Shown: positions 1 through 7,756 of the stretch, piece after piece
Numbering within the stretch: position 1 is the stretch's first letter
Layout of the letters: each line of letters starts with the position of its first letter
NCBI GenBank assembly: GCA_031279015.1
Contig: JAITJI010000041.1
Coordinates: 1 to 42,299 of the forward strand
Length of the DNA stretch: 42,299 nt
DNA from: Spirochaetaceae bacterium
GTDB lineage: Bacteria; Spirochaetota; Spirochaetia; Treponematales; Breznakiellaceae
Direction of reading: 5' to 3'
Notes under the pieces: model-generated
Seen by the model: the letters and a program-made list of their open reading frames with translations, nothing else
The model's database searches: none
Told to the model about the DNA's origin: nothing
Position numbers and translations under genes: made by a program

Positions 1-371
1 GGTTTCTTCCGTCTGCCGGGCCCTGCGGTATTCCCGCAGCCGTTTCTCCTTAAGCTTATCCAGGATCTTCCGATCCCGGGATGCCTCGACGTATACCCGG
101 CGGGTTTCTTCAACCTTAAACTCCGCCCGGGCCGCTTCTTTGAGAAGTTCTTCCTCCCTGGCGTCAAGGCGGCGGATGTACCGCTTACAGGAGAGGATCT
201 CCGAGATATTGTTGGATGCGGAAAACCTATCCGCCGCGGCCGGACCCGGTCTTGGGCGGTGGTTTTTATTTGCCCCTCAATCATGGTTAAGGCCCCTACG
301 GCTCTTCCCAATTCTATCTTTGCTTCCCCCTCGCGGAAGGCCCTGAGTTCCAGAATTTTTTCGAGTTTAAA
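1..371 (-). pseudogene. fliJ: FliJ flagellar export chaperone, broken (5'-truncated, frameshifted, runs off window)
   Basis: Read on the minus strand from 371 down to 1, the sequence encodes a charged, alpha-helical FliJ-like protein. It starts FKLEKILELRAFREGEAK, and after a frame change it continues SEILSCKRYIRRLDAREEE and later YVEASRDRKILDKLKEK, which is typical of the coiled-coil chaperone of the flagellar type III export apparatus. Two defects are visible. No ATG, GTG or TTG lies in frame upstream of FKLEK, because a TAA stop occurs seven codons earlier. The frame also shifts near 240, where one base seems to be missing (RVR then AADRF). The 3' end lies outside the window. FliJ is known to escort export substrates to the FliI ATPase. 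This copy cannot make a full protein as written. A sequencing error could explain the frameshift but not the missing start. Confidence 0.7.
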
Positions 372-822
372 AATAAACGAAACAATTTACCGGTCCGAAC
401 CGGTGAAGGGCTACCTCATGCTTGATAGAAAATGGAAAGCAGGGGATACCGTTTCAATACGATTGGCAATGCCGGTAACGGTTAATATGGCAAATCCGGC
501 GGTGAGGGAGAATCTGTACCAGGTGGCAGTTTCCCGCGGCCCGCTTATCTACTGCATAGAAGAAGCGGATAACGGAAAAGACCTCCACCTCCTCTCTCTG
601 GGCGATGAGCCAAATTTCAAGCTTGAACACAAATCCAATCTTTTGGGCGGAGCAACCCTTATCAGCGCGGATGCCCTGGTCTATAAGGCTGATTGGCAGG
701 GAAAGGGCCTCTATGCCGGGGCGGAGAAGCCGGAGTATGCAAAAACAAGGATAAAGCTGATACCTTATTATACCTGGGCCAACAGGGGCGCCGGTGAAAT
801 GAAGGTTTGGATATACCGTTAG
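370..822 (+). pseudogene. C-terminal fragment of a GH127-type (beta-L-arabinofuranosidase-like) glycosidase
   Basis: About 150 residues match the C-terminal beta-sandwich of GH127 / DUF1680 enzymes. There is a GYLMLDRKWKAGD strand, then a VSRGPLIYCIEEADN segment, and a terminal YYTWANRGAGEMKVWIYR, all typical of the family tail. Complete enzymes are usually around 600 residues or more, so the catalytic alpha-barrel is missing. The homology begins at about 367-378, exactly where the antisense fliJ remnant starts. The open frame to the left of that point is only the antisense of fliJ. The piece has no start codon of its own and is best seen as a relic of a plant-polysaccharide enzyme brought in by a rearrangement. 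Confidence 0.72.
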
Positions 823-908
823 TACGGAGACAAAAGACCTCATGCAAAAAAGACAAGCGGAAGGTGGCATTTTGTTTGTTTCTATGGCAGAATAACGATT
901 GGGAAGGC

Positions 909-935
909 GCTCCGTGGGAATAGCCTGCACGGAGC
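909..935 (+). promoter_or_regulatory. 8-bp perfect stem-loop just upstream of the response-regulator start
   Basis: GCTCCGTG at 909-916 pairs perfectly with CACGGAGC at 928-935 around an 11-nt loop, followed by TTATATAAGGGTC and the ATG at 949. It may act as a terminator for readthrough or as a regulatory hairpin. The short AT stretch is too brief for a confident intrinsic terminator. The regulator start itself has only a weak AGGG in front of it. Confidence 0.4.
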
Positions 936-948
936 TTATATAAGGGTC

Positions 949-1698
949 ATGCAGGGCAAACAGTCGGTTTTAGTCATAGACGATGAGGAAAAGATTCTCA
1001 GCCTGATAAAATCCTACCTGGAAATAAACGGCTATGCGGCCTTTTGTGCAAACAATGGCCGGGAAGGAATGGAGCTTTTTGAGAAGCATCAGATTTCCCT
1101 GATACTTCTTGATCTGATGTTGCCCGACTTTTCAGGAGAAGAATTTTGCAGAAGGATCCGGCAGGCGTCGGATGTCCCCATTATTATGATCACCGCCAAA
1201 GTGGAGGAAGAAAACATAATCAACGGTCTTAATATTGGCGCCGATGATTATGTAACCAAACCATTCAGTCCCCGGCAGCTTATGGCGCGGATACAGGCCG
1301 TGCTGCGGCGGGGAAGTAGTGACAGGGGAAAGACCCGTGGTTTGCTTTCCTGCGGCGATTTGGCGGTGGATACCGAAAAACGGATTGTCAGCCGGAACGG
1401 GGAAGAGCTTGCCCTGACCCGCGATGAATACAGTATTCTAACCCTCCTTATGTCCCGGCAGGCAAAGATTTTTACCCGGGAGGAAATTCTGGAAGCCATC
1501 AAAGGGGATGATTATGACGGCTTTGACCGTTCCATAGACAGCCACATAAAACGGCTTCGCGCTAAAATTGGAGACGACCCCAGGGCTCCCAGGTACATAC
1601 TGACCGTCTATGGTATGGGGTACCGTCTGGGGGACACCCAGAACCGCAGACCGGCCGGTGATCGTACTTCAAAACCGGTACGGAGGGACGTCCAATGA
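949..1698 (+). CDS. OmpR/PhoB-type DNA-binding response regulator
   Basis: The 249-residue protein has an N-terminal receiver domain (about residues 5-118) and a C-terminal winged-helix DNA-binding domain (about 138-232). The acidic pocket is VIDDEE near the start. The phospho-acceptor is Asp55 in LILLDLMLPD, and the conserved Lys lies in DDYVTKPFSP. The winged-helix part has the usual EYSILTLLM and DSHIKRLRAKIGDD segments. It would be phosphorylated by the kinase encoded next, whose ATG overlaps its stop codon (ATGA at 1695-1698). The target genes cannot be told from the sequence. The ATG at 949 is the first in-frame start giving an intact receiver. The N-terminus is normal for the family. 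Confidence 0.93.
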   Translation: MQGKQSVLVIDDEEKILSLIKSYLEINGYAAFCANNGREGMELFEKHQISLILLDLMLPDFSGEEFCRRIRQASDVPIIMITAKVEEENIINGLNIGADDYVTKPFSPRQLMARIQAVLRRGSSDRGKTRGLLSCGDLAVDTEKRIVSRNGEELALTRDEYSILTLLMSRQAKIFTREEILEAIKGDDYDGFDRSIDSHIKRLRAKIGDDPRAPRYILTVYGMGYRLGDTQNRRPAGDRTSKPVRRDVQ

Positions 1699-3131
1699 CC
1701 ATCAGTCTGAAAAACCGCCTGGCCCTTACCTGCGCCCTTTTTATCAGTCTTGCTCTGGGAATTTTAACCCTTATCATTAACATCTTTACCGGGCTTATCT
1801 TTGCAACCCTAATCAGAAACAATATCATCCAAAAAAGCGATGAAATAGTCAGGGTTATCGGAGAACAATACAGCCCGTCAAGCCGCAGTTTTGATGCCCT
1901 CTCAATAGAAGCAATGGGTATGTATTTTGTCCACGAAGGGTACATCGTTACCGTAGAAGATGAAAAGGGAAGCCTGATTTGGGACGCCCGTTCCTGTGAT
2001 ATGCAGCAATGTATGGACGTGATAAACGATATATCCGTGCGGATGGAAGATCGTTTCCGTCTGAACGGCGCACTGCAGAAGGAACGATACCCGGTCATAT
2101 ATTCGGGCAGAACCATAGGAACCGTAATCATCGAAACTTACAGTCCCTTCTTCTATAGTGAAACGGAAACAGCATTCCTCACATCTATCAACAGGCTCCT
2201 TCTCATGGCAACTGTTGTCCTTACCCTGTTCAGCATCGGCGTTTCCATTCCCCTGGCACGAGCCATTGCCATGCCTGTTAACAAAGCAGGGGAAGCCGCC
2301 CGGCAGATAGCAAAGGCCCATGCACCGCGGGCAAGGCAATCCGGCGGCATGAACGGGGAGCATCTTGTCATCAGGATACCCGACAGCTATAAAACACGGG
2401 AACTGGCGGAACTTTCCCGATCAATCAATGAACTGGCGGCGGAACTGGAAGAGGGGGAACGCCGCCAAAAGCGGCTTAGTTCCGATATTGCCCATGAACT
2501 GCGGACGCCCCTGACCTGTTTGCAGGGAGACATTGAGGCCATGATTGACGGGGTGTACGAACCGGACAAGAAACATCTGGAAAGCTGCCATGAGGAGATC
2601 CTCCGGCTTACCAGCCTGGTAGAGGATTTACACATCCTGACAAATCTTGAATGGGAAACCCTGGTCCTGAATAAAACTGAATTTGATTTGGCAAAGTTAT
2701 TGTGGATAACAGCAGAGCAATTCAGGGCTGCCGCAAACGAAAAGGGTATTGAAATACGTTTGAATCTCCGGGAAAGCCCCATTACCGCCGATTACGACAG
2801 GCTCAAGCAGGTGTTTATCAATCTGTTATCCAATGCGGTAAAATACACTGACCGGGGGAGCGTAACTATTGGCGTGGAAACACAGGAGGGAACAACCACC
2901 GGTGCAAAGACCCGGATCGTTACAATTACCGATACCGGTATAGGCATACCGGAGATTGATCTTCCTCATATCTTTGAACGCCTCTACCGTTCCGATAAAT
3001 CCCGCAACCGTAGTACCGGTGGAGCGGGAATAGGGCTGACAATCGCCGCCGCCATTGTCAGCGCCCATGGTGGAACCATCAGCGCCGAAAACGGCGCATC
3101 CTGCGGAAGTGTATTCCGGGTAGTTCTGTAA
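1695..3131 (+). CDS. Membrane sensor histidine kinase, partner of the preceding regulator
   Basis: This 478-residue kinase has a transmembrane helix near residues 10-40, an extracytoplasmic sensor of about 120 residues, and a second helix around residues 165-190. A HAMP-like linker, a HisKA dimerisation domain and a HATPase_c domain follow. The phospho-accepting residue is His267 in SDIAHELRTPL. The ATP-binding motifs are visible as INLLSNAVKYT (N box), ITDTGIGIPE (G1) and GGAGIGLTI (G2). Its start overlaps the regulator stop by ATGA, so the pair is translationally coupled. The sensor region contains two cysteines close together (RSCDMQQCMD), which might form a disulfide. The ligand is unknown. 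Confidence 0.93.
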   Translation: MTISLKNRLALTCALFISLALGILTLIINIFTGLIFATLIRNNIIQKSDEIVRVIGEQYSPSSRSFDALSIEAMGMYFVHEGYIVTVEDEKGSLIWDARSCDMQQCMDVINDISVRMEDRFRLNGALQKERYPVIYSGRTIGTVIIETYSPFFYSETETAFLTSINRLLLMATVVLTLFSIGVSIPLARAIAMPVNKAGEAARQIAKAHAPRARQSGGMNGEHLVIRIPDSYKTRELAELSRSINELAAELEEGERRQKRLSSDIAHELRTPLTCLQGDIEAMIDGVYEPDKKHLESCHEEILRLTSLVEDLHILTNLEWETLVLNKTEFDLAKLLWITAEQFRAAANEKGIEIRLNLRESPITADYDRLKQVFINLLSNAVKYTDRGSVTIGVETQEGTTTGAKTRIVTITDTGIGIPEIDLPHIFERLYRSDKSRNRSTGGAGIGLTIAAAIVSAHGGTISAENGASCGSVFRVVL

Positions 3132-3273
3132 CAGGCCCTCCGCCACCGGATTACAACTGCGGGGCTTCTTTATTTCCTGTTAATAGTTCATAATAATAGT
3201 AAGTACGGATCTATAAGATCGACAGGACATTAACCGGCCTTTCGGATAAAGAAGGGAGATAAAGCCTGGGACT

Positions 3274-5961
3274 ATGACGTTTTTTATTCGATCTTCTCAT
3301 TCAAAAATGATAATCCTATTGATTTTCCTTTCCCTGATTGCGCCGTTCTTTCTTATTGTACGCCATGTGATGTGGCGGACCGGTGAATATTCGAGTTTCT
3401 ATATTAACCTGCAGAATTATCCTCTCTATCTGAAAAGCGGTTTTGATCCTGCACTGGCAGGTGAATTGCCTGACCTTAATGCCGAAAAATGGCTTATGAT
3501 GACGGCGATACCGGATAAACCTTCTGCGGTAAGGATAAAAGAGTCCGGCCTTGCGGATCTTCCCAAGAGAACCTTTCTTTCCCCCCTGCGGGGAAAAGAC
3601 CGGGAATTTACCATTAAAATACCGTTCCTCATGGATGCGGCAAACATGGAATTGATCCGGAATGGGAAACCCTTCACGCCGGGGGTCTTTTTCGCCGGCA
3701 TCGGCGATAACTGGGAGGTTTTTCTCAACGGCGTTCCGGTTAAATCTGAGGTTCACCTTGATGCGGAGGGGCAGATTGTATCCCACCGGAGTTATCATCA
3801 TGTTGTTTTTGCAGTGGAAAGATCCCTCTTCAAACTTGGGACCAATCTCTTCTCTATACGGATCATTGGCGATCCTTCCTACGAGAATACCGGATTTTTT
3901 GTTGTGTCCCCCTACTATATCGGTGATATAAGCGCCATTACCGCAGAGTATGATGAATCCCTGAGTATGGCTCTCTGCGGTATATATATTTTTTTGGGGG
4001 TTTACCATTTTATTTTGTTTCTCATCCGCCCGGACGCCCGGTACAATTTGTTTTACTGCTTCTTTTCCACCTTCCTGGGAGTCTATTTTCTGTTCAGGAG
4101 TACAGCAATTTTTACCGTCATTCCGGACACCAATATCCTGATGCGGTTGGATATGGGAATACTGTTTTTAACGCCTCCTCTCCTGGCGGCCTTTGCGGAG
4201 GAACTGAATTTTAAGAAAGTATTGCTCCAGACCAAGGTGTGCCTGGGGTTCTTTTTCACCCTGGCCCTGCTGGAGGCTTGTTTCTCCCTGCAATTCAGTG
4301 AGGATATTCGCCAAATATGGCAGGTGTCGGCCATCGGGGAGACTCTGTACATTTTTAGTTACGATTTCTTATATGTTTTTTTCAGCAATGCCCGGGTCGT
4401 CAGGGAGCGTGCGGCAAAAGAGGGCACAAAGATTTCCATTCCCGGTTCCTTTGGCCTGACGATCATCTATACCTCCATCGGCAACCTGATGATTGGGATT
4501 CTTATCCTGTTTTTTACGGGGATCTTTGACATCTTGGACGCCATGATGCTGCATAACAACTTATTCATATCCCGCTATGGTTTCTTTGTATTTACCATAG
4601 ACGCCGCCTTTGTCCTGACACGGGAATTTGGGGATCTTTACCGGCAGCTGAACCAGACAAACTCCGCGCTGGAAATGTCAAATACCAACCTGGAAGCTAT
4701 CGTGCAGGAACGCACCCGGGAACTGGAGGTCCAAACCCGGGTGGCTAAAGCGGCATCCCAGGCAAAAAGTGAATTTCTTGCAAGGATGAGTCATGAGATC
4801 CGTACTCCCCTTAACGTCATCATAGGACTGGCGGATGTGGAACTACGGAATAATCCCCCGGGTAAAACCGGTGAACATATTGAAGAGATCCGTAATTCCG
4901 GCTCCCTGCTCCTTTCCATTATCAATGAACTTCTGGATATTTCCAAGATTGAGGCCGGCCACTTTGACCTGATCCCGATAGAATACGATCCCCTTGAATT
5001 ACTGCGGGAATGTATCAAGGCGAGCATAGTCCGTATTGGCTCCAGACCGATCCGGTTTGAGGCAGATATCAGCGAATCGCTGCCCAGGCGGCTCCGGGGC
5101 GATGAGACTCGGATAAAACAGATACTGAATAACCTCCTCTCAAACGCTTGTAAGTATACCGATGAAGGGGAAATCATCCTGCATGCCTGGGGTGAAGCAA
5201 ATAGCGAAGATTTTTCCCTTTTCCTTTCCGTGAAAGATACGGGATGGGGAATTCGGGAGGAACAGCTCCCCCAGCTTTTTTCCGAATACCGGCGTTTTGA
5301 TGAAAAGACAAGCCGGAACATAGAGGGGACCGGCCTGGGGCTTTCCATCACCAAAAAACTTGTGGAAATGATGGATGGCCGGATTACGGTGGAAACTGTC
5401 TATGGCAAGGGCAGCCTGTTTACCGTTTCAATCCGCCAGCGAATCACGGACCCTGAGCCTGTAGGCAAGGCGGCGGCGCTGATACTAAAGGATTCCGAAA
5501 GCCGGGGTGAAGGGCAGAAAAAATTCAAGCCCATTGAGTATTTTCAGTTACCCAGCGCCCACATATTGATGGTTGACGATATACTGACCAATCTGCGGGT
5601 AACCAAGGCGCTGCTGTCGCCTTACGGGATGCTCATATCGGGTGCAATCAGCGGTGAGCAGACTATAGCCATGATCCGGAAGGGGAGTCCCCGATTTGAT
5701 CTTATTTTTATGGACCACATGATGCCCGGTATGGACGGGATTGAAACCGTCAGGATTATCAGGAACGAGATAGGCAGCGAATACGCAAAAACGGTTCCAA
5801 TTATTGCGCTGACCGCCAACGCCCTTGCAGGTAATGATAAGATATTTCTGGAAAACGGCTTTCAAGGTTTCCTCTCCAAACCAATAGATACCGCGCTGCT
5901 GGATGCAACGCTCCGTACCTGGTTATTGCGCCCCGATATTCCCGACGGACTCGTTGTTTGA
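3274..5961 (+). CDS. Hybrid sensor histidine kinase with 7TM-type sensor and receiver domain
   Basis: The 895-residue protein begins with a membrane anchor (residues about 11-30). Next comes an extracytoplasmic beta-rich domain to about residue 220, resembling the 7TMR-DISM extracellular domain, then roughly seven hydrophobic helices (about 230-460). A short coiled coil (EMSNTNLEAIVQERTREL) leads into HisKA with His507 in MSHEIRTPLN, and HATPase_c with NNLLSNACKYT, DTGWGI and GTGLGLSI. A C-terminal receiver has Asp814 in LIFMDHMMPG. G1 carries Trp where Ile is usual, which should be tolerated. No dedicated output protein follows, so phosphate may pass to the nearby OmpR-type regulator or elsewhere. 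The 7TM-DISM assignment rests on topology and is moderately sure. The kinase and receiver domains are certain. Confidence 0.92.
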   Translation: MTFFIRSSHSKMIILLIFLSLIAPFFLIVRHVMWRTGEYSSFYINLQNYPLYLKSGFDPALAGELPDLNAEKWLMMTAIPDKPSAVRIKESGLADLPKRTFLSPLRGKDREFTIKIPFLMDAANMELIRNGKPFTPGVFFAGIGDNWEVFLNGVPVKSEVHLDAEGQIVSHRSYHHVVFAVERSLFKLGTNLFSIRIIGDPSYENTGFFVVSPYYIGDISAITAEYDESLSMALCGIYIFLGVYHFILFLIRPDARYNLFYCFFSTFLGVYFLFRSTAIFTVIPDTNILMRLDMGILFLTPPLLAAFAEELNFKKVLLQTKVCLGFFFTLALLEACFSLQFSEDIRQIWQVSAIGETLYIFSYDFLYVFFSNARVVRERAAKEGTKISIPGSFGLTIIYTSIGNLMIGILILFFTGIFDILDAMMLHNNLFISRYGFFVFTIDAAFVLTREFGDLYRQLNQTNSALEMSNTNLEAIVQERTRELEVQTRVAKAASQAKSEFLARMSHEIRTPLNVIIGLADVELRNNPPGKTGEHIEEIRNSGSLLLSIINELLDISKIEAGHFDLIPIEYDPLELLRECIKASIVRIGSRPIRFEADISESLPRRLRGDETRIKQILNNLLSNACKYTDEGEIILHAWGEANSEDFSLFLSVKDTGWGIREEQLPQLFSEYRRFDEKTSRNIEGTGLGLSITKKLVEMMDGRITVETVYGKGSLFTVSIRQRITDPEPVGKAAALILKDSESRGEGQKKFKPIEYFQLPSAHILMVDDILTNLRVTKALLSPYGMLISGAISGEQTIAMIRKGSPRFDLIFMDHMMPGMDGIETVRIIRNEIGSEYAKTVPIIALTANALAGNDKIFLENGFQGFLSKPIDTALLDATLRTWLLRPDIPDGLVV

Positions 5962-5986
5962 CTGAAGCCGGAAGGTACTCTATACT
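5958..5986 (+). promoter_or_regulatory. Sigma70-type promoter of the glpA-like operon, apparently leaderless
   Basis: TTGACT (5958-5963) and TATACT (5981-5986) are separated by exactly 17 bases, and each matches the consensus at five of six positions. Only six bases (CTAGAT) lie between the -10 box and the ATG at 5993, so the predicted transcription start falls at or next to the A of the start codon. The -35 box overlaps the TGA stop of the upstream kinase. No Shine-Dalgarno sequence is present at usable spacing, consistent with a leaderless message. Confidence 0.7.
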
Positions 5987-5992
5987 CTAGAT

Positions 5993-7756
5993 ATGTCCGT
6001 TTTATCCCGTTTGAACAAACGATTGTCCGGAGAATTTGGGGATCAGGTGGTGGCGGTTGAGCGTGATGGCTGTTTGGTTTTGGAGGGACGGCTGGAACGT
6101 TGGGACGATGTCGTGTGGGCGGGAAGACTGGCGGCCCGGAGTCCTGCTGTCCGGAAAAGGCCGGGTAAAGGGCCGTACTGTCGTGGAGTAGTAAACAAGA
6201 TCGAATTCACCGGGGCGCCGATTCCCCCTATGAAGCAGCCGGTTTTAGAGGACAGCGCTCTGGAGGGGCGCCGGCCAGACGTGCTGATTATCGGCGCGGG
6301 GATTACGGGCTGCGCCATTGCCCGGGATCTCTGCCGGTACAAACTTGACATTTTAATTGTTGAAAAAGAACACGATGTAGCTATGCAGGCATCCAGCAGG
6401 AACGATGGGATGGTTCACCCCGGGCTGGATTTACGGAAAGGTTCGCTGAAGCATTACTACAACAAGCGGGGAAACGAACTCTACGACGAGGTAACCCGGG
6501 AACTGGGAGTGCCCTTTGAGCGGACCGGCCAGTACCTCTGTTTCAGCGGTGTCCTGATCAAGCCTCTCCTCCGGCTCAGCATCCTCTACTGGAAGTGGCT
6601 TGGGATACCCGGCGCCCGGGTCATTGGGAGACGGGAACTGCACCGGCGGGAGGGAGGGCTGCGGGAAGATCTGTCAGCGGCCCTCTTTTTCCCCACCGCA
6701 GGGGTGGTATGCCCCTACGGCCTCACTATCGCCTATGCGGAAAACGCCGTGCAAAACGGAGCCCGGCTGAGTCTTGATACGGCGGTCCTGGGGATGGAGA
6801 CCAGCGGAGGGCGGATCGCCCGGATAAAGACTAACCGGGGAACACTGTACCCCCGGGTGGTGATCAACGCCGCAGGGGTTTTTGCCGACGAAATCGCCGC
6901 TATGGCGGGGGACCAGTTCTACACGATCCACCCCCGGCGGGGGACCAACTCCATCCTGGACAAGAAATTCACCACATCCATCCTGCGGACCATTGCCAGC
7001 CGAATCGGTGTATCTCCGGGAAAAACCCACACCAAGGGCGGCGGGGTAATCCGCACCGCCCACGGGAACCTCCTCATCGGTCCCGATGCAGTGGAAACCT
7101 GGGAACGGGAGAACTATGCCACCGATAGGACCTCTATTGAGAGAGCTTTTGCCAAATTTCAAAAAACCAGTCCCTTTCTAAACCGTTCCCAGATCATCAC
7201 CTATTTTACCGGGGTCCGGGCCCCCACCTACGAAGAGGAATTTGTAGTTTCCAAGGGGCATCGTACGATAAATCTGGTCCACGCCGCGGGGATCCAGTCT
7301 CCGGGTCTCACGGCGGCCCCGGCCATCGCCCGGGATATCGTCCGGTTTACCCGGGAGATTCTGGAAGCCGAAGGCCTGACGCCGGCGCCGAACCCGGACT
7401 TTAACCCCATCCGCAAACCCATTCCCCGGACCGCCCACATGGATGCCGCAGAGCGGAACGCCCTGATCCGGGAAAATCCCGATTACGGGGTGATCCTTTG
7501 CCGTTGCGAGGAGGTGAGCCGGGGGGAGATCCTGGACAGTCTGCGCCGTCCCGTCCCCTGCGACACCGTAGACGGAGTAAAACGCCGGGTCCGTCCCGGC
7601 ATGGGTCGTTGTCAGGGTGGATTCTGCGGTCCCCAGATCCTCCGCCTGATCGCCGGGGAAAAGGGTATCCCCCTTGAAGCGGTAAACAAAAACGGTCCCC
7701 AAAGTCCCATCCTCATGGGGCCCAATGGCAGTTTGCCCCCGGAGCATACCCGGTGA
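5993..7756 (+). CDS. FAD-dependent GlpA-like (glycerol-3-phosphate) dehydrogenase with BFD-type Fe-S tail
   Basis: This 587-residue enzyme has a DAO-family FAD domain. The dinucleotide motif begins at Asp96 (DVLIIGAGITGCAIARDL), and the family segments SSRNDGMVHPGL and VVINAAGVFADEIA follow. The C-terminus is a BFD-like [2Fe-2S] domain with Cys503, Cys505, Cys540 and Cys545 (C-x-C, then C-x4-C), as in anaerobic GlpA. Family knowledge suggests oxidation of glycerol 3-phosphate or a similar polyol phosphate, with electrons passed to the next two proteins. The first 80 residues are extra and resemble a BON fold by eye (GCLVLEGRLERWDD, then GVVNKIEF). The stop overlaps the GTG of the next gene. 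The substrate could be another 2-hydroxy compound. Confidence 0.82.
   Translation: MSVLSRLNKRLSGEFGDQVVAVERDGCLVLEGRLERWDDVVWAGRLAARSPAVRKRPGKGPYCRGVVNKIEFTGAPIPPMKQPVLEDSALEGRRPDVLIIGAGITGCAIARDLCRYKLDILIVEKEHDVAMQASSRNDGMVHPGLDLRKGSLKHYYNKRGNELYDEVTRELGVPFERTGQYLCFSGVLIKPLLRLSILYWKWLGIPGARVIGRRELHRREGGLREDLSAALFFPTAGVVCPYGLTIAYAENAVQNGARLSLDTAVLGMETSGGRIARIKTNRGTLYPRVVINAAGVFADEIAAMAGDQFYTIHPRRGTNSILDKKFTTSILRTIASRIGVSPGKTHTKGGGVIRTAHGNLLIGPDAVETWERENYATDRTSIERAFAKFQKTSPFLNRSQIITYFTGVRAPTYEEEFVVSKGHRTINLVHAAGIQSPGLTAAPAIARDIVRFTREILEAEGLTPAPNPDFNPIRKPIPRTAHMDAAERNALIRENPDYGVILCRCEEVSRGEILDSLRRPVPCDTVDGVKRRVRPGMGRCQGGFCGPQILRLIAGEKGIPLEAVNKNGPQSPILMGPNGSLPPEHTR

Noticed and set aside
259-366. 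Left part of the plus-strand open frame leading into the GH127 fragment
   Set aside because: It is the antisense of the fliJ remnant and has no similarity to a glycosidase, so the fragment is reported only from about 370.
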